Source of the DNA: an uncultured Fretibacterium sp.
Lineage (GTDB): Bacteria > Synergistota > Synergistia > Synergistales > Aminobacteriaceae
Length of the DNA stretch: 12,996 nucleotides
Assembly: GCA_937892105.1 (NCBI GenBank)
Contig: CALAUZ010000114.1
Span: 1-12,996 of the forward strand
Reading direction: 5' to 3'
Part shown: positions 1 to 5,683 of the stretch, one piece after another
Layout: every line of letters begins with the position of its first letter
Numbering within the stretch: position 1 is the stretch's first letter
The notes under the pieces: generated by a model
What the model was told of the DNA's origin: nothing
Seen by the model: the letters and a program-made list of their open reading frames with translations, nothing else
Database searches by the model: none
Translations under genes and position numbers: made by a program

Positions 1-1
1 C

Positions 2-574
2 ATGCCGCTATGGACGCTCTTAAATATGTTTGCCAAGGTTGTGTTCAATTCTTTCTATGTGGTACAACTGATAGAGAGCGTCATCGTCAATACTGCTGTA
101 TGCTATGTGGTCAGCAAGTATACCCATCGCTATTTCATGTTCTTACTCGTCTATTTCTTCTCCTTGCAATATTTCATCTTCAATACCGAGGTCATGCGCG
201 AGGGATGTGCGATGGCCTTTATGCTTGTAGGTATGCATGGATGGCTGAGCGGAAAGAAATGGCTCAATTTTCTTTGCTTTCCTCTGGCGCTGCTCTTTCA
301 CATCTCAGCCGTCGCAGCATTGCTCTTTCCATTTGCGCGCATGCGTGTCACCCGCCAAAGCCTGATATATGGTGTGGCGATCTCGTTTGTTACCTGGCTA
401 TTAAGTGACTTTATTTTGAGTAAGATAATGTTCTCCGTCTTAGGCGGCCAAGGGGCCATGATGCAGAAAGTGTTGACCTATTCCATTATGGGGAACAATA
501 TCTTCTCACGCTTTGACACCGGACGAAGCTGGCCCATCAATATTCCTCTGTCCTTCTTGCTCGTCATGGCATAG
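2..574 (+). CDS. EpsG-family polysaccharide polymerase fragment (partial, fused at its 3' end)
   Basis: The frame encodes a very hydrophobic protein with several membrane segments. The block around FNTEVMREGCAMAFMLVG matches the conserved 'N-E-x-M-R-E' region of EpsG-family proteins, which are inner-membrane proteins thought to polymerise exopolysaccharide or O-antigen repeat units. Spacing and aromatic-rich style resemble Bacteroidota members. Full EpsG proteins are about 350 residues, so the gene probably begins left of the window, and the ATG at position 2 is likely internal. Homology-like sequence ends near residue 160 (about position 480). The last ~30 residues (SIMGNNIF onward) are simply the antisense of the decarboxylase gene on the other strand, so the open frame to 574 is a join, not a natural C-terminus. 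Family assignment is fairly secure; the 3' end is not real. Confidence 0.7.
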   Translation: MPLWTLLNMFAKVVFNSFYVVQLIESVIVNTAVCYVVSKYTHRYFMFLLVYFFSLQYFIFNTEVMREGCAMAFMLVGMHGWLSGKKWLNFLCFPLALLFHISAVAALLFPFARMRVTRQSLIYGVAISFVTWLLSDFILSKIMFSVLGGQGAMMQKVLTYSIMGNNIFSRFDTGRSWPINIPLSFLLVMA

Positions 575-1170
575 ATTACAGGAGGCTGTATCATTGGGAC
601 TAATGACATGTAGCTGTACGCAGCAACCGCAACAGCTCCCAATATCTGCGTCTGCCCAAGCATAACCGTAAGGTAAATGCTCGTAGGCCCGTCTGCACCG
701 CCAATTATTGCTATGCTTGCCGCTTCCTTGATGTTGAACGAAACCAGGCCGCCCGTGAGAGTTCCCAGCCAGTTAGCACCGATGAACGCAACGAATACTC
801 CGAACTGTGCAGCCGCTCCAAGAAGGAATGTGATTGGGTTGGCGATGAGTGGAGCAAAGTCTGTCATTGCACCGATGCCCAAGAATATCAAGATCGGGTA
901 AATCTCGAATTCCGCACCATAGTACAGCGAACGAAGGAAGCCGATTGTGTGGGTCGTCTCGTTGAACTCGTCCCATATTCCTGATAACGGAAGGTTGACC
1001 AGAAGGCAGCCAAACGCAATAGGAACAAGAAGAAGAGGCTCAAATCCTTTGCCTATCGCCAGGTAGAGGAGAACGAATGACACTATGAGCATAATGATGT
1101 TGCCCGTAGTGAGGCCGAAGAAACCTGACTGTAGGATTAAATCCTTTAACGCTGTCAGATACATCTCCAT
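478..1170 (-). CDS. oadB: Sodium-pumping (oxaloacetate) decarboxylase beta subunit, C-terminally truncated
   Basis: This is the integral membrane subunit of a biotin-dependent decarboxylase (OadB/GcdB/MmdB family). It decarboxylates carboxybiotin and exports Na+. Family signatures are an N-terminal LLYLAIGKGFEPLLLVPIAFG block, ANPITFLLGAAAQFGVF, and IIGGADGPTSIYLT, whose Asp (residue 160 from the ATG) matches the essential Asp203 of Klebsiella OadB. The protein then reaches LRPVSKREKILFPI and stops two codons later at a TAG lying in foreign-looking sequence. Family members are 370-430 residues; only 230 remain, so the C-terminal half with the essential Asn and Ser of the Na+ path is missing. 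An in-frame TTG lies at 1182, but a GAAAGGA ribosome site at 1184-1190 suits the ATG at 1170 better. Which decarboxylase (oxaloacetate, glutaconyl-CoA, methylmalonyl-CoA) it served cannot be told from this subunit. Confidence 0.85.
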   Translation of the reverse strand: MEMYLTALKDLILQSGFFGLTTGNIIMLIVSFVLLYLAIGKGFEPLLLVPIAFGCLLVNLPLSGIWDEFNETTHTIGFLRSLYYGAEFEIYPILIFLGIGAMTDFAPLIANPITFLLGAAAQFGVFVAFIGANWLGTLTGGLVSFNIKEAASIAIIGGADGPTSIYLTVMLGQTQILGAVAVAAYSYMSLVPMIQPPVIYAMTSKKDRGILMGQLRPVSKREKILFPIME

Positions 1171-1224
1171 GTTATAAATCAAATCCTTTCATAAAATGGA
1201 ATGAATGAAAATTTTGATAATGTA

Positions 1225-1254
1225 TTTATATCACAGAAATTGTTAGTTTGGCAA
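1225..1254 (-). promoter_or_regulatory. Candidate sigma70-type promoter for the decarboxylase gene
   Basis: On the minus strand there is a TTGCCA -35 (1249-1254), an 18-base spacer and a TATAAA -10 (1225-1230), placed about 55 bases before the ATG at 1170. The match is good by eye only. Confidence 0.45.
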
Positions 1255-1264
1255 ACCCGTAAAA

Positions 1265-1295
1265 ATCACAACACCCCCGTAATCTTCGAGGGGTG
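1265..1295 (-). terminator. Intrinsic terminator downstream of the antiporter gene
   Basis: Read on the minus strand, CACCCC (1290-1295) pairs with GGGGTG (1272-1277) across a 12-base loop. It is followed by TTGTGATTTTT. It sits about 35 bases after the antiporter stop codon and before the decarboxylase promoter, as expected for separate transcription units. The T-run is interrupted, so efficiency is uncertain. Confidence 0.55.
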
Positions 1296-1330
1296 CTTTA
1301 TGATGGTTTATGTCTCATGTGATTATGTCC

Positions 1331-2761
1331 CTAGTGATAGTTAGTGTTGTTGGAATGGAGGTGCCTCAACGTTGTATGCTGAAAATTATTGCTCACTGCT
1401 TCAGCAGGTATCGGCTGTGTATGTTCGGGAATTTCACGCTGTATCTCACGTATTCTCTCTATGAGCATGTTCACAATGAGTTTATCTTCTTCCTGCGGGC
1501 TTAGAACAGGAGTATCCTTTGCGTCCTTGTCGTAGGAATGCGAGAGTGCAAGCGACAATTTCGCACATGCCGGGCCTATAAGCTCGTAGAGTACGCTTGA
1601 TGCAAGTATAACCGTCCTTAAAGCACTGCCGGTGTCTCCTCCGAGAGTTCTTGCTCCAAGTTCCGCCAGGCCAATCGCAACTCCTGCCTGCGGGATAAGT
1701 GCAAGTCCAAGATAATTCCGAACCAGCTTGTTTTTCCCTGTCATCAGGCAGCCTATGAATGCCCCTGCGTATTTCCCTGCAATTCTTACGAGAAAATATA
1801 CTACCCCAATCGTAAGAAGCGATGTACCCCCATTATTGTGTCCTCCCGTCAACGCGCCAAGCTCAAAGCATATTCCAGACCTCACGAAGAACAGAAGAAG
1901 TATTGGCGGGCTGAAGTAGTTTAACTGCTTGAACAATTTATCATCGTCAGTAATGTTAATGTACACTGTAGACATGAACATGCAGCCAAGTAACGGTGAA
2001 ACCCCAAGCATTTCGCAAATTCCGCAGAACCCGAATAATATTGCCACCGAGATAATAAGCCTGTTGTCAGTCGAACGGTCTGGAGGAAGCAATATTTTCA
2101 TGACAACTCCCAGAAGTGCCCCGATAATGACGCTTGCAATGTTCATGATTATGGGAAGCCCAACGCTGCTGAAATCAAACCCCGATCCTGAAGCCGACAA
2201 CGCCAGAGCAATGGACACAGCGACACTGTACGCAATCAGCCCAACGACATCATCAAGCGCAACAACCTGTAACAACGTGTTCACGAAATCTCCATGCGCA
2301 CCAGTCTGCCTGATAGTCATCATTGTTGAAGCCGGAGCAGTTGCCGAAGCCAGAGCCGCAATGACCGCTGAGAACGCAAGATCCATTCCCAGAACGAAAT
2401 ATGCCGCGATGAACACGAAGACTGACGCAACGCAAGCCTCAAGCACCGTAATGATGAGTACTTTAGTACCGTTGCCGCGTAAAGCATTGAGCCTGAAGAA
2501 CTGTCCCGTACTGAAAGCGATAAATGCCAGAGCAATGTTGGGAAGGAAGGCCGTGTTGTCTGCGAGGGAGTCTGGTACGAGATTAAGGCAGTAAGGGCCT
2601 ATGAGTATTCCCGTGATGATGTAGGCGGTAACGTTGGGGAGTTTGAAGAGCTTTGTTATTCTGGTCAGGGCAAAACCGAACATTAACATTAAAGCTGCTG
2701 TCATTACCGCAACACTGGCAGGGGAGCCTTGATGTAGGTATTCTACAAAATGAGCAAACAA
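1331..2761 (-). CDS. Cation:proton antiporter, CPA2/Na_H_Exchanger family
   Basis: This polytopic membrane protein (476 residues from the chosen start) is predicted to exchange Na+ or K+ for H+ across the inner membrane. The Na+/H+ exchanger domain runs from about residue 20 to 405. It contains the ATAPAST element, an Asp-Asp pair (residues 170-171 in VVALDDVVGLIAY) equivalent to the ion-binding Asp pair of electrogenic CPA2 antiporters, and LIPQAGVAIGLA, typical of the family. A hydrophilic tail of ~70 residues follows, ending in a His/Asn-rich stretch, with no RCK/TrkA domain. The start is TTG at 2761: a GGAAAGGAG ribosome site (2772-2780) lies 10 bases before it. An upstream TTG at 2809 falls inside a hairpin and lacks such a site. 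Transported ion is unknown; neighbouring Na+-dependent proteins make Na+ plausible. Confidence 0.88.
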   Translation of the reverse strand: MFAHFVEYLHQGSPASVAVMTAALMLMFGFALTRITKLFKLPNVTAYIITGILIGPYCLNLVPDSLADNTAFLPNIALAFIAFSTGQFFRLNALRGNGTKVLIITVLEACVASVFVFIAAYFVLGMDLAFSAVIAALASATAPASTMMTIRQTGAHGDFVNTLLQVVALDDVVGLIAYSVAVSIALALSASGSGFDFSSVGLPIIMNIASVIIGALLGVVMKILLPPDRSTDNRLIISVAILFGFCGICEMLGVSPLLGCMFMSTVYINITDDDKLFKQLNYFSPPILLLFFVRSGICFELGALTGGHNNGGTSLLTIGVVYFLVRIAGKYAGAFIGCLMTGKNKLVRNYLGLALIPQAGVAIGLAELGARTLGGDTGSALRTVILASSVLYELIGPACAKLSLALSHSYDKDAKDTPVLSPQEEDKLIVNMLIERIREIQREIPEHTQPIPAEAVSNNFQHTTLRHLHSNNTNYH

Positions 2762-2807
2762 TTTATATTCTCTCCTTTCCTGTTTGCACATGCCGCTAAA
2801 AAATTTC

Positions 2808-2837
2808 AACCCCTAAGCACACAGGCACTAAGGGGTT
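2808..2837 (-). promoter_or_regulatory. Terminator-like hairpin in the antiporter leader (possible attenuator)
   Basis: AACCCCT (2831-2837 read on minus) pairs with AGGGGTT (2808-2814), with further pairs inside after one mismatch. On the minus strand it is followed by GAAATTTTTT; on the plus strand by TTTGTTATTTTT, so it looks like a bidirectional intrinsic terminator. Yet it lies between two divergently oriented loci, between the probable antiporter promoter (-10 at 2852-2857) and its ribosome site (2772-2780). It could attenuate antiporter expression, or it could be a leftover terminator from a lost gene. Confidence 0.5.
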
Positions 2838-2851
2838 TGTTATTTTTGAAT

Positions 2852-2860
2852 ATTCTAGCA
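2852..2860 (-). promoter_or_regulatory. Candidate extended -10 promoter element of the antiporter gene
   Basis: The minus strand reads TGCTAGAAT, an extended -10 (TGn plus TAGAAT). No convincing -35 is visible. Transcription would begin near 2845, just before the leader hairpin. Confidence 0.3.
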
Positions 2861-2934
2861 TTTTTTTGACTGCCCGCATTGTAACTGTTACTTATTGTTG
2901 CGCATTTCTGAGAAAATTTATCATGTTTAGTAGT

Positions 2935-3555
2935 GGAGATATAGAGTTGGGAATGTTAAAACGGGACGGAAAACAGAATGTTGATTACGTTCTGACGACC
3001 GAAGAAATGATAACGATGATTAAGAGGGCAGGAATACGCTTTGAAAATCTTGAAGGCGAGGCTGCTGATATGCCGTTTGGTATGGGATCGGGCGGAGCGG
3101 TAATCTTCGGGAACTCAGGCGGCGTAATGGAAGCTGCACTCCGAACACTTTGCGAGGGGCCTGAACGTTCAGCGATTGAGGCACTTCGTCAGAGCGGTGT
3201 CAGAGGGCCTGGAGCTTTAAGGGAGTTCACGTTCAACTACAAGGGCAACGAGATTAAAGCGGCGGTAGTGAGTGGACTTGCTGAGGCAGACGCGCTTCTC
3301 ATACGCATAAAGAACGGTTAGAGCTTCTACCATTTTGTCGAGGTAATGGCCTGTCGTAGAGGCTGCATAATGGGTGGAGGCCAGCCTGGACATTCAGGGA
3401 TAAGGACGAAAGAGGCAAGGATACACGGGCTTTACGAATCCGATGTCAACGCGCAGATAAAGAAGTCCACTGAGAACCCCACAGCCCTCGCAATTTATGA
3501 CACTCTCATAAAGGGCAGGGAACACGAACTCTTGCACAGCCATAAAACACATTAA
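2935..3555 (+). pseudogene. [FeFe]-hydrogenase large subunit, C-terminal remnant with an in-frame TAG
   Basis: The translated sequence matches the C-terminal third of HndD/HydA-type [FeFe]-hydrogenases. Visible landmarks are NVDYVLTTEEMITMIKRAGI, VIFGNSGGVMEAALR, and the H-cluster L3 motif FVEVMACRRGCIMGGGQP with its ligand cysteine. The usual tail (ENP...LLHSH) ends at 3555. A single TAG at 3319-3321 interrupts the frame between IRIKNG and SFYHFVEV, exactly where intact family members read through. The N-terminal ferredoxin-like domain and H-cluster motifs L1 and L2 (about 400 residues) are absent upstream; only poor, start-like sequence lies before 2935. With truncation plus nonsense codon the locus cannot make hydrogenase. 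The first part could be read from an ATG at 2923 or 2866, but neither has a good ribosome site. Confidence 0.85.
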
Positions 3556-3567
3556 CTGACAGATTTT

Positions 3568-3603
3568 TCCCCTAAACGGTTATTCCTGACTGGGGATTTT
3601 TTT
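3568..3603 (+). terminator. Intrinsic terminator after the hydrogenase remnant
   Basis: TCCCC (3568-3572) pairs with GGGGA (3592-3596) and is followed by a run of seven T. The loop is long but can form a small inner GG/CC pairing. It isolates the downstream permease promoter from read-through. Confidence 0.6.
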
Positions 3604-3615
3604 GCGCTTTTTAAT

Positions 3616-3631
3616 ATAGACACATATCTAT
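3616..3631 (+). promoter_or_regulatory. Operator-like palindrome 1 overlapping the permease -35
   Basis: ATAGA-N6-TCTAT (ATAGACACATATCTAT) covers the -35 hexamer of the permease promoter. Its arms are identical to those of a second site 39 bases downstream. The dyad size suits a winged-helix ArsR-family dimer, and such a regulator is the second gene of the unit. Binding by that regulator is inferred. Confidence 0.6.
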
Positions 3632-3645
3632 TAATAATATATAAT
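3617..3645 (+). promoter_or_regulatory. Sigma70-type promoter of the permease-arsR unit
   Basis: TAGACA (3617-3622), a spacer of exactly 17 bases, and a perfect TATAAT (3640-3645). Predicted transcription start is near 3652. The permease ATG follows at 3698. It is embedded between the two operator-like palindromes. Confidence 0.7.
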
Positions 3646-3654
3646 CTCTAACAA

Positions 3655-3670
3655 ATAGATGTACGTCTAT
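3655..3670 (+). promoter_or_regulatory. Operator-like palindrome 2 just after the transcription start
   Basis: ATAGATGTACGTCTAT is symmetric at 14 of 16 positions, with the same ATAGA-N6-TCTAT arms as the site at 3616. It lies immediately downstream of the predicted start of transcription, a classic position for repression by an ArsR-family protein. Confidence 0.65.
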
Positions 3671-3697
3671 GATTTTATATCAAGGACAGTGATAAAA

Positions 3698-4693
3698 ATG
3701 TTATGGAACTTTCTACAAACTCAGGTTCTAGGCATGAAATGGATTAACGATATTGCAGGGTATATCGTTTCATTTACAGGTATTGATGTCTCTTCAGCTT
3801 TGGGAAGGAGCGTACAGTTCTTCCTATTTGATACCGTGAAGATTTCTGTGCTTCTCTGTGTACTGATATTCTGTGTGTCGTACATTCAAACTTTCTTTCC
3901 GCCTGAACGCAGCAAAAGAATTATGTGCAGGTTCAGAGGCTTCACTGCAAACATTATAGGTGCTCTGCTGGGAGCCGTAACACCTTTCTGTTCGTGTTCA
4001 TCAATCCCAATATTCATGGGTTTCACTAGCGCAGGGCTTCCTTTGGGAATGACGTTTTCATTTCTCATATCCTCGCCAATGATTAATCCCGGAAGTTTCG
4101 TCCTGCTAATGAGCGTATTCGGTGCCCAAACCGCAACGGCATACGTGGTTTTGGGGTTCACTCTTGCGGTTCTGGGAGGGACATTCATCGAACGCCTTCA
4201 CATGGAGAAATATATTGAGGATTTCGTCAACACACGGACAGGAGTGATTGATGCTGATATTGAGTTCCTAAATTTCACCACCACTGAACGTATACGCTAC
4301 TCGCGCGGTGAAGTAATCGCAACTTTTAGGGTAGTGTTCCCGTATATTCTCGCAGGTGTAGGAATTGGAGCAGTAATTCATAACTATGTACCCGAAAACT
4401 TCATCACCGCAATTCTTGGGGATAGCAACCCTTTCGGCGTGATTACAGCAACTGTTGTTGGAATACCGATTTATGCTGATATATTCGGAACAATCCCGAT
4501 AGCTGAGGCACTTCTGGCAAAAGGCGCGCTTCTTGGTACGGTAATCAGCTTCATGATGGCTGTTACGGATTTAAGTATTCCGTCAATTATCATGTTGCGC
4601 AAAGTCATAAAGCCCCATCTTCTTAGTGTATTCGTCATGATTTGTGCCGCAGGAATTATAATTACGGGCTATGTGTTCAATATCATGTTTTAG
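3698..4693 (+). CDS. COG0701 permease, ArsP-type (putative metalloid/metal efflux permease)
   Basis: This is an inner-membrane protein of 331 residues with about eight to ten hydrophobic segments. It carries the hallmark TPFCSCSSIP (residues 95-104, cysteines 98 and 100), an ISSPMINPGSFVLL block, and a second-half GIPIYADIFGTIPIAEALLAKG repeat-like block, all typical of the DUF318/ArsP_1 permease family. Characterised ArsP members export trivalent organoarsenicals, but many COG0701 permeases have unknown substrates. The start at ATG 3698 is supported by AAGGA at 3682-3686. The frame is also open from 3659, but that codon lies inside operator 2. An ArsR-family gene follows 15 bases downstream with its ribosome site next to the permease stop, so the two form one operon. 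The efflux role is inferred from family and context. Confidence 0.82.
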   Translation: MLWNFLQTQVLGMKWINDIAGYIVSFTGIDVSSALGRSVQFFLFDTVKISVLLCVLIFCVSYIQTFFPPERSKRIMCRFRGFTANIIGALLGAVTPFCSCSSIPIFMGFTSAGLPLGMTFSFLISSPMINPGSFVLLMSVFGAQTATAYVVLGFTLAVLGGTFIERLHMEKYIEDFVNTRTGVIDADIEFLNFTTTERIRYSRGEVIATFRVVFPYILAGVGIGAVIHNYVPENFITAILGDSNPFGVITATVVGIPIYADIFGTIPIAEALLAKGALLGTVISFMMAVTDLSIPSIIMLRKVIKPHLLSVFVMICAAGIIITGYVFNIMF

Positions 4694-4708
4694 GGAGTTG
4701 ATTACAAT

Positions 4709-5029
4709 ATGAATGCCCCTGATGCTACGCTGATATGTCGAGCTTTGAGCGATACCAATAGGCTGCAGATAGTCCAGCTCCTCACTCGTGGCGAACAATG
4801 TACTTGCCACCTCCTCGAGCACTTTAGTATTACACAGCCGACTTTGACGCACCATATAACAATACTGAACGAATGCGGACTTCTCAAAAGCAGGAAGGAG
4901 GGAAGAAATACATTCTATGCGCTGAACTGCGAGACGCTGACTGATTTCAGGGAGTTTGTAGCAGGACTCGTATGTCGGCAGGAAGAATTTTATGGCCATT
5001 GTCAGCGAGAAAACCATTCTCTTTTCTGA
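4709..5029 (+). CDS. ArsR/SmtB-family transcriptional repressor
   Basis: This small protein of 106 residues has a winged helix-turn-helix: ALSDTNRLQIVQLL (about 12-25), the recognition region HFSITQPTLTHHITIL (38-53), then GLLKSRKEGRNTFYAL as the beta wing. Members bind DNA as dimers and release it on metal or metalloid binding. A Cys-x-Cys pair (C31, C33 in EQCTCHLLEHF) sits in the position of the ArsR alpha-3 metalloid site, whose E. coli version is C-x-C-x2-C; here the third position is Leu36. Further cysteines at 10, 56, 74, 89 and 98 could complete a site. GGGAG at 4693-4697 precedes the ATG by 11 bases. It most likely represses its own operon through the twin palindromes at 3616 and 3655. 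The true inducer (As(III), Sb(III), other metal) is not determined. Confidence 0.88.
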   Translation: MNAPDATLICRALSDTNRLQIVQLLTRGEQCTCHLLEHFSITQPTLTHHITILNECGLLKSRKEGRNTFYALNCETLTDFREFVAGLVCRQEEFYGHCQRENHSLF

Positions 5030-5033
5030 GTGA

Positions 5034-5492
5034 ATTGGAGCATACTCACGCATATCTTGCCGTAGAAGCCTTCATGTTACGGTCAAGATTAACTCAAGCG
5101 ATTTCACATATGGAGGATTAGAGGAGGAGGAGAGCCTAGAAATATGCAAAATACTCGCCAATGCCGGAATAGACTCAATCGAGGTCAGCGGCAACGGTAC
5201 ATCGGTTCAGGGTGTAGGGGTGCATATTGATGAAGCGTACTTCCTTGACTTTGCGGCAGAACTCGCGCTGAAGGTCAACGTTCCAGTTATTCTTGTCGGC
5301 GGCATAAGAAGTCTCCAGACAATGCAGGATATTCTCGACAACACAAAAATAGAATTGCTCTCACTCTCACGGCCTCTGCTCCGTGAACCCGATTTCCCCA
5401 TTAAGCTGCGTGATGGCGAAAGTACAACTTCCCTTTGTGTTTCATGTAACGCGTGTTACGGCTCTCATGCCCACAGGTGCGTATTCAGATGA
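5034..5492 (+). pseudogene. Old Yellow Enzyme-family NADH:flavin oxidoreductase, C-terminal remnant
   Basis: One continuous frame from 5034 encodes the second half of an OYE/BaiH-type TIM barrel. Landmarks are VKINSSDF...GGLEEEESLEICKIL, AGIDSIEVSGN, VPVILVGGIRS, LLSLSRPLLREPDFP, and a terminal C-x2-C-x2-C-x7-C (CVSCNACYGSHAHRC) like the Fe-S or zinc cysteine cluster of this family. Intact relatives are about 370 residues or longer; here only ~140 recognisable residues remain (from about 5076). No ATG, GTG or TTG occurs in frame before GTG 5220, which lies inside the barrel, so no complete protein can be made. The remnant begins within 50 bases of the arsR stop codon. This suggests that the insertion or rearrangement that brought the permease-arsR unit removed the 5' half. 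Confidence 0.8.
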
Positions 5493-5609
5493 GCGCATAC
5501 AGGCTTGATATTCCTGCTGAAAGGGGAAGCGTTCTCAACGGCGTATTGTTCCGCGATGGTGAAGCAAGAAAAGCAGATACTTGAGCTTTTGAAGTGGTGG
5601 AAATAATAA

Positions 5610-5657
5610 ACCCCTCTGTCTCACTTCAGCAATTTTGCCTCGCGGAGATGGAGGGGT
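5610..5657 (-). terminator. Long hairpin, probable terminator of the putP-type gene
   Basis: ACCCCTC (5610-5616) pairs with GAGGGGT (5651-5657) and, after a two-base mismatch, TCTC pairs with GAGA (5645-5648). On the minus strand the stem is followed by TTATTATTT. It lies 27 bases beyond the stop codon of the symporter gene. Its left arm resembles the left arm of the repeat at 8139, so it may belong to a dispersed palindrome family. Confidence 0.55.
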
Positions 5658-5683
5658 CATAACATTCCGTGAATTTCTGCTTG

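Noticed and set aside
1172..1192. A six-residue leader peptide frame (MKGFDL) ending one base before the oadB ATG.
   Set aside because: It contains the oadB ribosome site itself and has none of its own. Most likely it is coincidental.
1929..2594. Long plus-strand frame (221 codons) opposite the antiporter gene.
   Set aside because: It is the antisense of a well-matched transporter gene, with low-complexity composition and no ribosome site.
2762..2809. TTG at 2809 as start of the antiporter, adding 16 residues.
   Set aside because: It falls inside the leader hairpin, and the added residues are polar and unlike the family. The TTG at 2761 has an excellent ribosome site.
4691..4711. Permease stop TAG is in frame with the arsR start, so read-through would give a permease-ArsR fusion.
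   Set aside because: A GGGAG ribosome site lies at the junction and both proteins have normal separate lengths. The frame match has a one-in-three chance of occurring.
5489..5584. A 31-codon frame overlapping the OYE remnant stop by ATGA.
   Set aside because: It has no ribosome site, no recognisable similarity and a very short length. It is probably a chance frame or a piece of another lost gene; nothing else is visible from 5493 to 5600.
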